DNA of 64,000 bases, taken from contig JAPLHB010000105.1 of the NCBI GenBank assembly GCA_026389845.1, forward strand, positions 1 to 64,000. The letters run 5' to 3'. Below are positions 43,089 through 51,564 of the stretch, one piece after another. The position numbers were made by a program, and so were the translations under genes. This stretch comes from Chloroflexota bacterium. GTDB lineage: Bacteria; Chloroflexota; Anaerolineae; CG2-30-64-16. Position 1 is the stretch's first letter; every line of letters begins with the position of its first letter. Under the pieces are notes generated by a model that was not told the DNA's origin, made no database searches, and worked only from the letters and a program-made list of their open reading frames with translations.

Positions 43089-43450
43089 TCATGCGGCCAC
43101 AAGCTCCGGCAGCGGCGGCATCTGCCGCGAAAAGGCCAGGCCGATGTCCAGGAAATCGCTCACCGGCGGCGTTGTGACGACGGCCAGGGTTGCCTGCCAG
43201 AGGTCATCGGGCAAATTGCGCAAGTGCGCCAGCGGCACGTTAAGGGGCCGATCGCCATGAAACGCCATCATCCGTTCGAAACTGACAAAGGTCAGTCCGA
43301 CCGCGCGCGGGGTTGCGCCGGTAGCCTTGCGGTATCCAGCCGCAGCATAATGTTGTCAGCCAACTCCACCCCAGTAACGTGTTCGCTCCGGCCGAAGGAA
43401 ACGCACAAAACATCGGCTTCGGAGTCGTAGTTTATCTTTGTCTCGCCCAT
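43089..43450 (-). pseudogene. DUF2283-type gene with a frameshift
   Basis: The frame from the ATG at 43450 (AAGGAG upstream) encodes MGETKINYDSEADVLCVSF ... ELADNIMLRLDTARLPAQPRA and stops at about 43292. The other frame resumes with VGLTFVSFERMMAFHGDRPL and runs to 43089. Removing one CG from the CGCGCGCG run at the junction restores a continuous DUF2283-like protein of about 120 residues. So the sequence shows either a real 2-bp slippage mutation, phase variation, or a sequencing error. DUF2283 proteins often accompany toxin-antitoxin modules; activity unknown. Confidence 0.65.
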
Positions 43451-43565
43451 GATTCACTCCTTGTCCAGGCGGTACTGGTCGAAGGTGGTGGTGGGGCGGA
43501 GTTTAGTGATGGTCATCTCTTTCCTCAAGGTGTTAGGGCGCAGGCCATCGCGGCGTATCTGACCG

Positions 43566-45665
43566 TCAGGCGCCGCCTCCGTTGCCCATTTGTTTCTCAA
43601 GCGACTGCCGTACCAGCCCTATCACGTAGGGCAAGTCATCCAATGAAGCCAGACCCACTTCCACGTCGCCGTTCCCCCATCGGCCGAGTCCAGATACATC
43701 TTTGCAGATGCCTTTGGGGTCATTGATCTCCGAGAAAGTCATGTTGAGCGAGAGTCGCAAGCGCTTCGCCTGCGGTACGACATCGACGAAATTCGTCTCC
43801 GCCTTGTAGGCGACATACAGTTTCAGGAACTCCTCCGTCACGCAGGGATCGAGCGCCAGCACCTCTTTACGGAACGCCTCGAACACGTCGCGCAGCGGAC
43901 CCGCTGCCAGGTACGGATGGTCTGCGATACTATTTCCGGTCATCGCCGCTTTCGGTTTGTACGCATCCAGAATCGCAGCCGCCAACTTCGGCGCGGCCCA
44001 CACACCTACAGCCTGGGCCGCCAACTTCTGGGCACGTTGGTGGATCGCCTTCTCGTCCCAATGCTCCATGGCACCAAGCCCCTGGTTCAGGTGCAGTGGA
44101 CTCTCCTTGAAACCACATACCATGTCCCGCTTCTCAGCAAACGGCCGGTCGCCATACGGCGAGTTGTAGGCTGTCAGAGTAAGATTGCCCAAGGTGTGCA
44201 GATAGGTCTCGTGGACGCGCTCCCACTCCGGCCCCAACTCTGTTCGCCACGCCGCAGATAGCTTCTCGTTCTGCGGCATGATGTGTTCGATGGTGTATTC
44301 GTTCATGGCCACGCGTTCCTTGCGGCCGTGGTTTTCCAGCCGACGCAGCCAATAGCTGCGGCTGCGGAAGTTGTACAGATCTTTGGTCTGGATCTCTCGC
44401 TTGAACTCGTCGTCGGTCGGGAAGCGACGGTAGGACTGCAACAGCAAGAAGCTGGCCTCGATGCTCTCCAGGTATCGGTACTTCTTCAACCCTCCCTTGA
44501 AGGTCGCAAAGGTCTTGTTCAGCGTATTCGTTGGGATCCCATACACTGCCCGCCGGAAGACGTAGCTCTCCACCAGCCGCACTGCCTGCAGGAGTTCCTG
44601 GGCAGGCAAGATACCCGACACATAGTCGTGATACAGCTCCAACAGCAGAGGATACGCCACATCGACCTTCAACTCGCGCAAGTCCTGGAATGCGGCCCTG
44701 AGGACCGCGATCTTCTCCATTCCTAGCGCCATGGCACAGTAGTAACCGGCATACATGCGAATATCGGCCACCAGCGTCTCGACCCCCTCCCCCTTCACCA
44801 CGAGCGACTGAGCGTGACGTTTGAAAGCCTCATAGACCTTGTCAATGTTGGGGATTTCCCCCTTCTCTGACTTCATGGTCAGGTAGTGCCGCATGAAGCT
44901 GTCGAAGTGCGTCACATACGCTTCCTGTCCGAAGTCCACCTCCATCGGCCGCCAATACTGTTCGTAAAGCCTTGTCTGCAGCCTCGGCTCCAGCCCCATC
45001 AGGATGAAGTTTCGGATGAGATCTGCCTCACTCAGTTCCCGCCCTGTGGAGTTGAGGCTCTCGAAGATGAGTTGTGGATTGTCCTGGTTCCGGTCGAGCG
45101 AAATGTCCACGATCACCAGCTTGGCCAAGCCCTTGCAGACTGCCTCCAATTCGCCCTTGGCCTCATCCACCCACTGTTTGAAGAGCTCGAAGTTCGCCTC
45201 TACCCGGATCGAGTGCTCCTTCGGTTTGGCGCGTTGTTCCAACAAGGCGATCAACGACGCCTTGTCAGTCTGGGTCAGAATCAGTTTGTAGTAACGCTCG
45301 CCGCGCTCTAAAGGATTGAGCAGGTAGTAGCTGCGTAGCTTCACTGCCGAGAAATCATCCAGCAGTTCCTTGTCGCCTAGGCGTCGCGCCAATGCCTCGA
45401 TGAGTAGTGCCATCGTGGTCAGCCGTTGCTGCCCATCGATCACATATGACGGCGGCCGAAGGGTGATCGAACCCACCTCCTCCACATAGACGATGGACCC
45501 GACGAAGTGCACCGACACCCTATCATTACGACCGGCACTCAGGATGTCATCCCACAACTGGCGGCATTCATCCTTTCCCCAGCTATAAGTGCGCTGGTAG
45601 ATCGGGATGACGAACTGCGGCGACTTTCTGAGAAACTCCAAGAGACTGGTTGCAATGGCGTTCAT
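43566..45665 (-). CDS. DUF262/DUF1524 protein, GmrSD-type restriction-like
   Basis: A 699-residue protein. The N-terminal DUF262 (GmrS-like) domain has FVIPIYQRTYSWGKDEC and the IDGQQRLTT nucleotide-binding motif (76-84). The middle DUF1524 (GmrD-like) nuclease has an EHIMPQ motif near residue 460 and LGNLTLTAYN near 495, an HNH-type site. Residues about 620-695 match a DUF5655-like C-terminal domain (KRLRLSLNM ... DVSGLGRWGNGDVEV). Fused GmrSD enzymes are type IV systems that cut DNA with modified bases. Next to an AbiEii-like module, this makes a small defence island. Whether it needs modified DNA cannot be read here. Confidence 0.9.
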   Translation of the reverse strand: MNAIATSLLEFLRKSPQFVIPIYQRTYSWGKDECRQLWDDILSAGRNDRVSVHFVGSIVYVEEVGSITLRPPSYVIDGQQRLTTMALLIEALARRLGDKELLDDFSAVKLRSYYLLNPLERGERYYKLILTQTDKASLIALLEQRAKPKEHSIRVEANFELFKQWVDEAKGELEAVCKGLAKLVIVDISLDRNQDNPQLIFESLNSTGRELSEADLIRNFILMGLEPRLQTRLYEQYWRPMEVDFGQEAYVTHFDSFMRHYLTMKSEKGEIPNIDKVYEAFKRHAQSLVVKGEGVETLVADIRMYAGYYCAMALGMEKIAVLRAAFQDLRELKVDVAYPLLLELYHDYVSGILPAQELLQAVRLVESYVFRRAVYGIPTNTLNKTFATFKGGLKKYRYLESIEASFLLLQSYRRFPTDDEFKREIQTKDLYNFRSRSYWLRRLENHGRKERVAMNEYTIEHIMPQNEKLSAAWRTELGPEWERVHETYLHTLGNLTLTAYNSPYGDRPFAEKRDMVCGFKESPLHLNQGLGAMEHWDEKAIHQRAQKLAAQAVGVWAAPKLAAAILDAYKPKAAMTGNSIADHPYLAAGPLRDVFEAFRKEVLALDPCVTEEFLKLYVAYKAETNFVDVVPQAKRLRLSLNMTFSEINDPKGICKDVSGLGRWGNGDVEVGLASLDDLPYVIGLVRQSLEKQMGNGGGA

Positions 45666-46016
45666 AGTTGTTTACCCTTCAAGTGGGAAAATAGTATGGC
45701 AATAATCGTCAGGGTTCCCTCATCCAGCCATTCCGGCGGCGATTCTTTCCCCTACTCAACGTCATCGCCGAAATCATCAAAGTACTGTCGGAAGCGGACC
45801 TCCGCACCCTGGCTAGCCGCATGTGCGTACGCGCGGTACGAAGTGCACGAGAAGCGGGCATCGCAGCGCCGGCAGATCTTAGAGGCAAGGGTGCGCTTGG
45901 TTGTATTCTAACGCAATTCAGGGGGCTGTCAAGCGCCCAAAACACTTTGCCCCAAATTCGCTCCCCCGTCGAGGCGTGGTATAATCGCCGTCGAGAAAAG
46001 TTCTTTTGGAGAGATC
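45666..46016. other. intergenic region without a supported gene
   Basis: Divergent stretch between the DUF262 gene and the M20 peptidase. A TATAAT at 45980-45985, 32 bp before the peptidase ATG, may be its -10 box; no -35 at proper spacing. Open frames here have no recognisable protein signal. Confidence 0.5.
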
Positions 46017-47363
46017 ATGGATCGTGTTCAAACCATCATCGCGGCCCAGCGCGACCGCTTCTTGGCCGAATTCTGCGAGTTCCTGGCGTTCCGCAGCATG
46101 AAGGGAGACGCGGCGGGACTGGCCGGCGCGGCCGAGTGGACCGCTGCGCGACTGCGGCAGATCGGCGCGGCGGTGCAAATGTGGGCCACCGACGGGCCGC
46201 CGGTCGTCTTTGCCGAGATCGGGCAGGGGGCGACCCGCCTGCTCAGCTACAGCCATTACGACGTGCAGCCCCCTGACCCGCTCGACCTGTGGGAGTCGCC
46301 CCCGTTCGAGGCGACCGTGCGGGACGGCAAGCTGTTTGCCCGCGGCGCCAGCGATGACAAGGGCGACACACTGGCCCGTATCCAGGCCGTCGAGGTCTAT
46401 CAGCAGGCTTATGGCGACCTGCCGCTGCGACTTAAGTTCTTCGTCGAGGGCGAGGAGGAAGTCGGCAGCCCGCATCTGGCTCCGCTGGCCGCGCAGCACG
46501 CTGACCTGCTCCGCGCCGACGGCGTGTTGTGGGAGGGCGGCGGGTTCGACGAGGCCGAGCGATACACCTTCTACTGCGGGCTGAAGGGGATCGCCTACCT
46601 GGAGCTGCGCGTGCGCGGGGCCAGCCACGATCTGCATTCCTCGTTTGCGCCGATGGCCCCCAACCCGGCCTGGCGACTCGTCCAGGCGCTCAATACGCTG
46701 AAAGACGATCGGGACAACATCACCGTTGATGGCTTCATGGCACACGTTCGGCCGCCCACCACGGCCGAGCTGGCGTACATTCGGGCCATTCCCTTCGATG
46801 GCGCGGCCGTCAAGGCCAATTGGGGCATTCCGGCCTTTGTCAACGCTATGAGCGATGAGGCCGCGCTCCTCCGTTTTCTCACGCAACCTACCTGCACCAT
46901 CTGCGGGCTGCGGAGCGGCTTCATTGAAGAGGGCGAGAAGACCGTGCTGCCCAGCAACGCGCTGGTCAAGCTGGACTTCCGATTGGTTCCCGACCTGACC
47001 CCGGGTCTCGTCATCAAGCTCTTGCGCGGACATCTCGACCGGCGGGGCTACAGCGACATCGAGATTGTGCCATCGGCCGGTATGATCGGCGCACGATCCG
47101 ATGTGACCGCTCCCGTGGTGCAGACCGCGGTCGCGGCCGCCCGGCAGGTCTACGGCCACGAGCCGGTGGTCTACCCTTCGCACGGCGGCTCCGGGCCGAT
47201 GTACGCACTGGTGCAGGCGCTTGGCTCCAACGGCATCATGGCCGGCGTCTGCTATCCGGACGTTCGGATGCACTCGCCTAACGAGAACATCCGCATGGAC
47301 GATTACTTCCAGCACATCGAATTTCTGGTTGAATTTATGAGACGGTTCGCGGAGAACAACTAA
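46017..47363 (+). CDS. M20 family metallopeptidase
   Basis: A 448-residue cytoplasmic enzyme. Metal-binding motifs of the family: YSHYDVQPPDPLDLW (first His-Asp), GASDDKG (bridging Asp), FVEGEEEVGS (catalytic Glu pair) and a C-terminal HSPNEN (last His). The dimerisation domain spans about residues 200-320. M20 enzymes of this length are dipeptidases or carnosinase-like peptidases using two zinc or manganese ions; the exact peptide is not predictable. The upstream -10 box suggests a monocistronic start; an acidic protein gene follows after 20 bp. Confidence 0.92.
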   Translation: MDRVQTIIAAQRDRFLAEFCEFLAFRSMKGDAAGLAGAAEWTAARLRQIGAAVQMWATDGPPVVFAEIGQGATRLLSYSHYDVQPPDPLDLWESPPFEATVRDGKLFARGASDDKGDTLARIQAVEVYQQAYGDLPLRLKFFVEGEEEVGSPHLAPLAAQHADLLRADGVLWEGGGFDEAERYTFYCGLKGIAYLELRVRGASHDLHSSFAPMAPNPAWRLVQALNTLKDDRDNITVDGFMAHVRPPTTAELAYIRAIPFDGAAVKANWGIPAFVNAMSDEAALLRFLTQPTCTICGLRSGFIEEGEKTVLPSNALVKLDFRLVPDLTPGLVIKLLRGHLDRRGYSDIEIVPSAGMIGARSDVTAPVVQTAVAAARQVYGHEPVVYPSHGGSGPMYALVQALGSNGIMAGVCYPDVRMHSPNENIRMDDYFQHIEFLVEFMRRFAENN

Positions 47364-47383
47364 CACTCACAAAGGAGATTTCC

Positions 47384-47884
47384 ATGAGAAACAACGGCAC
47401 CGACGAAGAACTCGAGAGCGTTGACGAGGTCTCGGAAGACGAGCTGTATACCGAGCTGGACGATGACCGCCGCGCGGAACTGGATGACATGGTCGGCCTC
47501 AAGGTCGTGGGCCTGGAGCTGTGGGAAGAATCCATCGGCGACGAGGAAGAGGGCGAGACGGTGGTTTCCGAAGAGCGCGCCTTCTTCGACTGTGACCTCT
47601 ACCTGGAAGACAACCTGGCGCTGGAGCTTTACGTCGCCTCAGCTTACCCCGATCCCAAGAGCGATGAGCCGGTCACCGGCATGGACGCCATCTACGAGGC
47701 CGTGGGCAAACTGGCCGACGAGAAAATGGAGTTGATGGACTTCGACCAGGCCGACGACGAGGGCGGTCTCTACGTGGCCTTCGGCGCCGCCGACGAGGTT
47801 AAGCTCGTCCTGGTCGCCAGCGCGTGGATGATCAGCGAGTGGGAAGAAGAGGAAGAGGGCGCGGGGGACGAGGAAGCGGCTTGA
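47384..47884 (+). CDS. highly acidic hypothetical protein
   Basis: A 166-residue protein with more than a quarter Asp/Glu, AAAGGAG 8 nt upstream. Central part (FFDCDLYLEDNLALELYVASAYPDP ... YEAVGKLADEKMELMDFD ... YVAFGAADEVKLVLVASAWM) looks folded; both ends are acidic tails. No family recognised. The HAD phosphatase gene starts inside its last codon. Confidence 0.75.
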   Translation: MRNNGTDEELESVDEVSEDELYTELDDDRRAELDDMVGLKVVGLELWEESIGDEEEGETVVSEERAFFDCDLYLEDNLALELYVASAYPDPKSDEPVTGMDAIYEAVGKLADEKMELMDFDQADDEGGLYVAFGAADEVKLVLVASAWMISEWEEEEEGAGDEEAA

Positions 47885-48534
47885 GGTTACGTCTCGCCGT
47901 CCTCGACGTTGACGGCACGCTCAAACAGGCCGAGTCGCCCTATCAGTATGTGCATGGGCGGCTCGGCTGCGCGCACCTGGCGCGAGTCAATCGTGAGCTG
48001 GCGCTGGCCGTGCAGATCAGCTATGGCGAGTGGCTGCGCCGCGACGTGCGGCTGTGGGCCGGGCAGCCCGTGGCGCACATCCGCCGCTTGCTGGCCGAAA
48101 ATCCCTTTCTGCCCGGCGCGCCTGAGTTGCTGCGGGCGCTGAAACGGGCCGGTGTGGTCGTCGCTCTGGTGAGCGCCGGCTTCACCCTCAACACCGACCC
48201 GATCATGGCCGAGTTCGGGTTGGATTACTGTCTGGCGAACGAGTTGACCGCTACAGATGGTGTGTTCGACGGCGGCTCGATCAATCACGTGCCCGAGGGT
48301 GGCAAAGCCGCCTTCGCCTGCGACCTGATGGCCCGGTTGGGCATCCCGCCTGCACAAACTCTGGCGGTCGGCGACACGGCTGGCGATCTTGAGTTATTCG
48401 CGTGCGCCGGCCTACGCCTCGCCGTCAACCCAACCTCACCGGCTCTCCGCGCCGCCGCCGATGCCGTCTTCGAGCCGGACCTGACCGGGGCGGTGGCGTG
48501 GCTGGTGGCGCGGGAGTATTTATGGACCTCATAG
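47881..48534 (+). CDS. HAD-IB phosphatase, SerB-like
   Basis: A 217-residue protein with a TTG start that overlaps the previous stop by 4 bp. HAD motif I DVDGTL (about 8-13, nucleophile Asp), cap helices, motif II ALVSAGF, motif III Lys in PEGGKAAF and motif IV GDTAGDLELF. The HAD-IB layout with a helical cap is that of phosphoserine phosphatases and relatives. Substrate open. It overlaps the next gene by 13 bp. Confidence 0.85.
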   Translation: MRLRLAVLDVDGTLKQAESPYQYVHGRLGCAHLARVNRELALAVQISYGEWLRRDVRLWAGQPVAHIRRLLAENPFLPGAPELLRALKRAGVVVALVSAGFTLNTDPIMAEFGLDYCLANELTATDGVFDGGSINHVPEGGKAAFACDLMARLGIPPAQTLAVGDTAGDLELFACAGLRLAVNPTSPALRAAADAVFEPDLTGAVAWLVAREYLWTS

Positions 48535-48836
48535 ACTGGCCTTTCGTCGCCCGTAACGCTCTGTGGATCCTGGGGTTGAGCGTCGCGTTTGCCGCGTGGA
48601 GCTACATCAGTTGGTGGGCGTCCACGCGGCATGTGCGTTTGCGCCACGCGCTCGATACTCCGCGCTTTCAATTGCCCTTCTCCGCGGGCTTGACCCTTTT
48701 CAGCATCAGCCTGGCCTGGGGCGCGACGCGCTGGTGGGAACGGGGCCTCTGGATCCTCCTCGGTCTGGCCTTTCTGTGGCAGACGATCGTCCACTGGCGC
48801 GCGGGAACGATGCGCGGTTGGGATGGCAAAACGTAG
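48522..48836 (+). CDS. small three-helix membrane protein
   Basis: A 104-residue protein, MDLIDWPFVARNALWILGLSV. Three hydrophobic helices (about 10-32, 50-68, 75-95), Trp-rich (WSYISWW, RWWERGLWILL). No family recognised. Its ATG lies within the HAD gene, indicating coupled translation. Confidence 0.7.
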   Translation: MDLIDWPFVARNALWILGLSVAFAAWSYISWWASTRHVRLRHALDTPRFQLPFSAGLTLFSISLAWGATRWWERGLWILLGLAFLWQTIVHWRAGTMRGWDGKT

Positions 48837-48837
48837 G

Positions 48838-48858
48838 GCAAATTGCCAATTTGCCCGA
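48838..48858. repeat. GGGCAAATTG-C-CAATTTGCCC palindrome
   Basis: A perfect 10-bp inverted repeat between the small membrane protein and the flavoprotein. It contains the AATTGC core of the heptamer family. Confidence 0.6.
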
Positions 48859-48889
48859 CAGTCATTTTCGGAGCAAGGAGGTACACCTC

Positions 48890-50410
48890 ATGACCGCAAT
48901 CCGAGCAGAGCCAGCCAGCGCGGAAGGGAAGTGGCCCTTTGAAACGCCTCCGCCGCCGATTCCCCAGGCCGACATCAAGAAAACGCTGGTCGCCGACATC
49001 ATTGTCGTAGGCGCGGGACTCAGCGGAATGTGCGCGGCGCTGTCGGCCGTGCAGGCCGGGGCCACGGTCATCGTGATCGAAAAAGGGCCGCGTTGCACCT
49101 TTCACGGTGGCTGGAATGGCGTCGTCGGCAGCCGGTTGCAGAAGAAGCTGGGGCTTGAGTTCGACAAGGCCGAGGTAGTCGCCGAGCTTATGCGCTGGTC
49201 GGCTTACCAGGCCGATCAACGGCTGCTCCGGCTGTGGGCCGACGAGAGCGGCCCGGCAATGGACTGGCTCCTGGATATGGCCGACGGAGCCGGCATCCCG
49301 GTGGAGATCGAGGCCGACCTCAAGCAGGACGACTTCTACAAGCACTACCCCACCAGCCACCTCTTCCCCAGACCACAAGGCACGATGGCGCCGCGCAACG
49401 CCACGCTGCTGCACCTGCTGGAGAGCCACGCGCGCGCGGCCGGCGTGACGATCCACTTCGAGACGCCCGCCGTGCAACTGCTGAAGGAGGAGCGGGGGCG
49501 CGTCGCCGGCGTGATTGCCCGAACCGCGGACGGCTACGTGCAACTCGACGCTCGCGCGATCGTGCTCTGCACGGGCGGGTATGAGCACGACCCCGAAATG
49601 TTGAAACGCTATGTTCCCCGCGCGCTGAACGTGACCGTGAACTCGTACCTGCCTCCACTTACAACCGGGGACGGCCACAAGATGGCGCTGTGGATCGGCG
49701 CGGTGATGGACGATGCCGGACATTGCCCGCTGCTCTTCGACGGCGGAATGCCCGGGACGATCATCCCCCTGGCGCTGGCGCGGCAGCCGTTCTTGAACGT
49801 GAACCTGGCCGGCGAGCGGTACATGAACGAAGACGCGCCCTATGGCTACATCGCCAACGCGGACCTATTGCAGCCCGGTCACGTCAAGTGGACGGTCTGG
49901 GACGGTAAGGCCGAAGCCGACGCCGCCAGGTTCCACAGCACCTACTGCAAACGGATGGTTCCGCCTTTGCACAGCCCCGAAATCGTGCGCTGGGCCATTG
50001 AGAAGGGCTACGTCCTACAGGCCGATACGCTGGAGGAGCTGGGCCAGAAGATGGTCCTCCCCGAGGAAACGTTCCTGGCGACAGTCCGGCGCTACAACGA
50101 GTTGGCGCGGTTGGGGCAAGACCTGGACTTCGGCAAGCCGTCCAGCCGGTTGAGCACGATCGAGTTGCCGCCGTTTTTTGCAGCCAAGACGGGCGCGGCC
50201 CTGCTCGGAACCCTCACCGGCTTGAAGGTCAACACGCGGCTCCAGGTATTGGACACGGCCGGCGCGGTGATTCCCGGTCTGTATGCAGCCGGCAACGCCT
50301 CCGGCGGCTTCTTCGCCAATGACTACCCCATCACGATGGCCGGTATCAGCCACGGCCGCGCCCTTACCTTCGGCCGGCTCGCCGGCCTGAACGCGGCAAC
50401 CGAGCGGTAA
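48890..50410 (+). CDS. FAD-dependent fumarate-reductase-type flavoprotein
   Basis: A 506-residue protein. AAGGAGG lies 9 nt upstream of the ATG. Dinucleotide-binding motif VADIIVVGAGLSGMCAAL (about 37-54) with Glu in IVIEKG, a capping domain, and C-terminal GLYAAGNASGGFFANDYPITMAGISHGRALTFGR typical of FAD-binding domain 2 proteins (fumarate reductase, ketosteroid dehydrogenase and related). No signal peptide or heme motif. The electron acceptor and substrate are unknown. A soluble, cytoplasmic oxidoreductase. Confidence 0.87.
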   Translation: MTAIRAEPASAEGKWPFETPPPPIPQADIKKTLVADIIVVGAGLSGMCAALSAVQAGATVIVIEKGPRCTFHGGWNGVVGSRLQKKLGLEFDKAEVVAELMRWSAYQADQRLLRLWADESGPAMDWLLDMADGAGIPVEIEADLKQDDFYKHYPTSHLFPRPQGTMAPRNATLLHLLESHARAAGVTIHFETPAVQLLKEERGRVAGVIARTADGYVQLDARAIVLCTGGYEHDPEMLKRYVPRALNVTVNSYLPPLTTGDGHKMALWIGAVMDDAGHCPLLFDGGMPGTIIPLALARQPFLNVNLAGERYMNEDAPYGYIANADLLQPGHVKWTVWDGKAEADAARFHSTYCKRMVPPLHSPEIVRWAIEKGYVLQADTLEELGQKMVLPEETFLATVRRYNELARLGQDLDFGKPSSRLSTIELPPFFAAKTGAALLGTLTGLKVNTRLQVLDTAGAVIPGLYAAGNASGGFFANDYPITMAGISHGRALTFGRLAGLNAATER

Positions 50411-50450
50411 GAAAAGGCATGTTCGGATCAGTTCTTGTGAGGAGACAACC

Positions 50451-51353
50451 TTGAAACTGCGTAACCAATCCTTTGCTTGGGCGGCCTTCCTGTTCCTCGC
50501 CGGCGTGTTCCTGCTGCTGAAAAACCTGGCCGTCTTCGGCATCTGGGGCGAGGCGGCCTGGGGTGGGCTGTTTGCGCTGGCCGGGCTGGGCTTCCTGGTC
50601 TGGTTCGTCTTCGACAGCGGACGCTGGTGGCGGGCGATCCCCGGCTTCACCTTGGCGAGCATCGGCGCGGAGATCCTGCTTTCCTGGCAACACGTCAACC
50701 TGGGCGACTGGCGCGGCGCGCTGGTGATGTTCGGCCTGGCGCTGGGTTTCTGGACGGTGTTGATCGTCCACCGCGACAACTGGTGGGCGGTGATGCCGGG
50801 GGGCATCCTGACGCTGCTAGGGGTCTTGAATGGTGTGAACGGCCTGCAGGGGCGCTTAAGCCAGGAGGGCTGGCTGGCGCTCTTTTTCCTTGGCCTGGGG
50901 CTGGTCTTTGCGCTGCTCTATCTCGTCCGCTTCGGCCAGGAAGATACGCATTGGGCGGGCGTGCCGGCCGCGGCGCTGCTGCTGTTGGGCGTCGTCACGT
51001 TGTTCGGCGCGTTCGCCGTGCCGGCGATCATCGCGCAATGGTGGCCGCTGCTGCTGATCGTGGCCGGGGTGGGGCTGGCGCTCGGTTCGCTGACTCGCAC
51101 CCATCCCCCGGCCACGCCGACCGTCGCGCCGGTCGAGGACTTCGCGGCCATCCCACCAGCCGCGGGAACGTCGGTCGTTGCCACCTTGCCCGAGGCGGGC
51201 AGCTTACCGGAGAAAGCCGCACCGCCCGCGATCGCAGCCACGCTGCCTGAAGCACCCAAGACCTCGGCTACTTTGGCAAAGGAAGACGCGCCGGCCGACA
51301 TCTACGCACTGCTGAAACAGCAACCCGGTGATGGTGACAAGGTGACAAAATGA
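50451..51353 (+). CDS. multi-pass membrane protein
   Basis: A 300-residue protein, TTG start supported by GAGGAG 7 nt upstream. Seven or eight helices span residues 8-222 (AAFLFLAGVFLLLKNLAVFGIW ... WWPLLLIVAGVGLALGS), the layout of small LiaF-like/DUF5668 sensor membrane proteins. Residues 225-300 are an Ala/Pro-rich cytoplasmic tail with repeated ATLPEA units. Function unknown. The 3' end merges into a GGTGACA repeat. Confidence 0.7.
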   Translation: MKLRNQSFAWAAFLFLAGVFLLLKNLAVFGIWGEAAWGGLFALAGLGFLVWFVFDSGRWWRAIPGFTLASIGAEILLSWQHVNLGDWRGALVMFGLALGFWTVLIVHRDNWWAVMPGGILTLLGVLNGVNGLQGRLSQEGWLALFFLGLGLVFALLYLVRFGQEDTHWAGVPAAALLLLGVVTLFGAFAVPAIIAQWWPLLLIVAGVGLALGSLTRTHPPATPTVAPVEDFAAIPPAAGTSVVATLPEAGSLPEKAAPPAIAATLPEAPKTSATLAKEDAPADIYALLKQQPGDGDKVTK

Positions 51354-51359
51354 CAGGGT

Positions 51360-51408
51360 GACGCGGTGACACGGTGATGGGCGCATCCCATCACCGTGTC
51401 ACCGCGTC
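51360..51408. terminator. 22-bp perfect hairpin
   Basis: GACGCGGTGACACGGTGATGGG (51360-51381) and its exact complement at 51387-51408, loop 5 nt. It lies just after the membrane protein gene and can end transcription from either side, but the GGTGACAC content marks it as a dispersed repeat. Confidence 0.65.
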
Positions 51409-51418
51409 AGCGTATCTC

Positions 51419-51560
51419 ATTGTCACCCTGAGCGGGTTGACCCTGTGTGGTGTGTTGCAGCGTGACACCAGCGAAGAGTCTCGCTATGCGGGTGGAGATT
51501 CTTCGCTGGTGTCACGCCATCGCGAGAGGCTCGGTACAGACCCGCTCGGAATGACAGCGT
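51419..51560. repeat. family A-related repeat
   Basis: TGTCACCCTGAGCGGGTT ... ACCAGCGAAGAGTCTC ... GAGATTCTTCGCTGGTGT ... ACCCGCTCGGAATGACA: the same hairpin as family A with complementary ends, lacking the GCAGTACCGC terminus. Confidence 0.7.
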
Positions 51561-51564
51561 GTCA

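Noticed and set aside
45709-45945. 78-residue minus frame upstream of the DUF262 gene
   Set aside because: No start signal, no recognisable pattern, basic low-complexity sequence.
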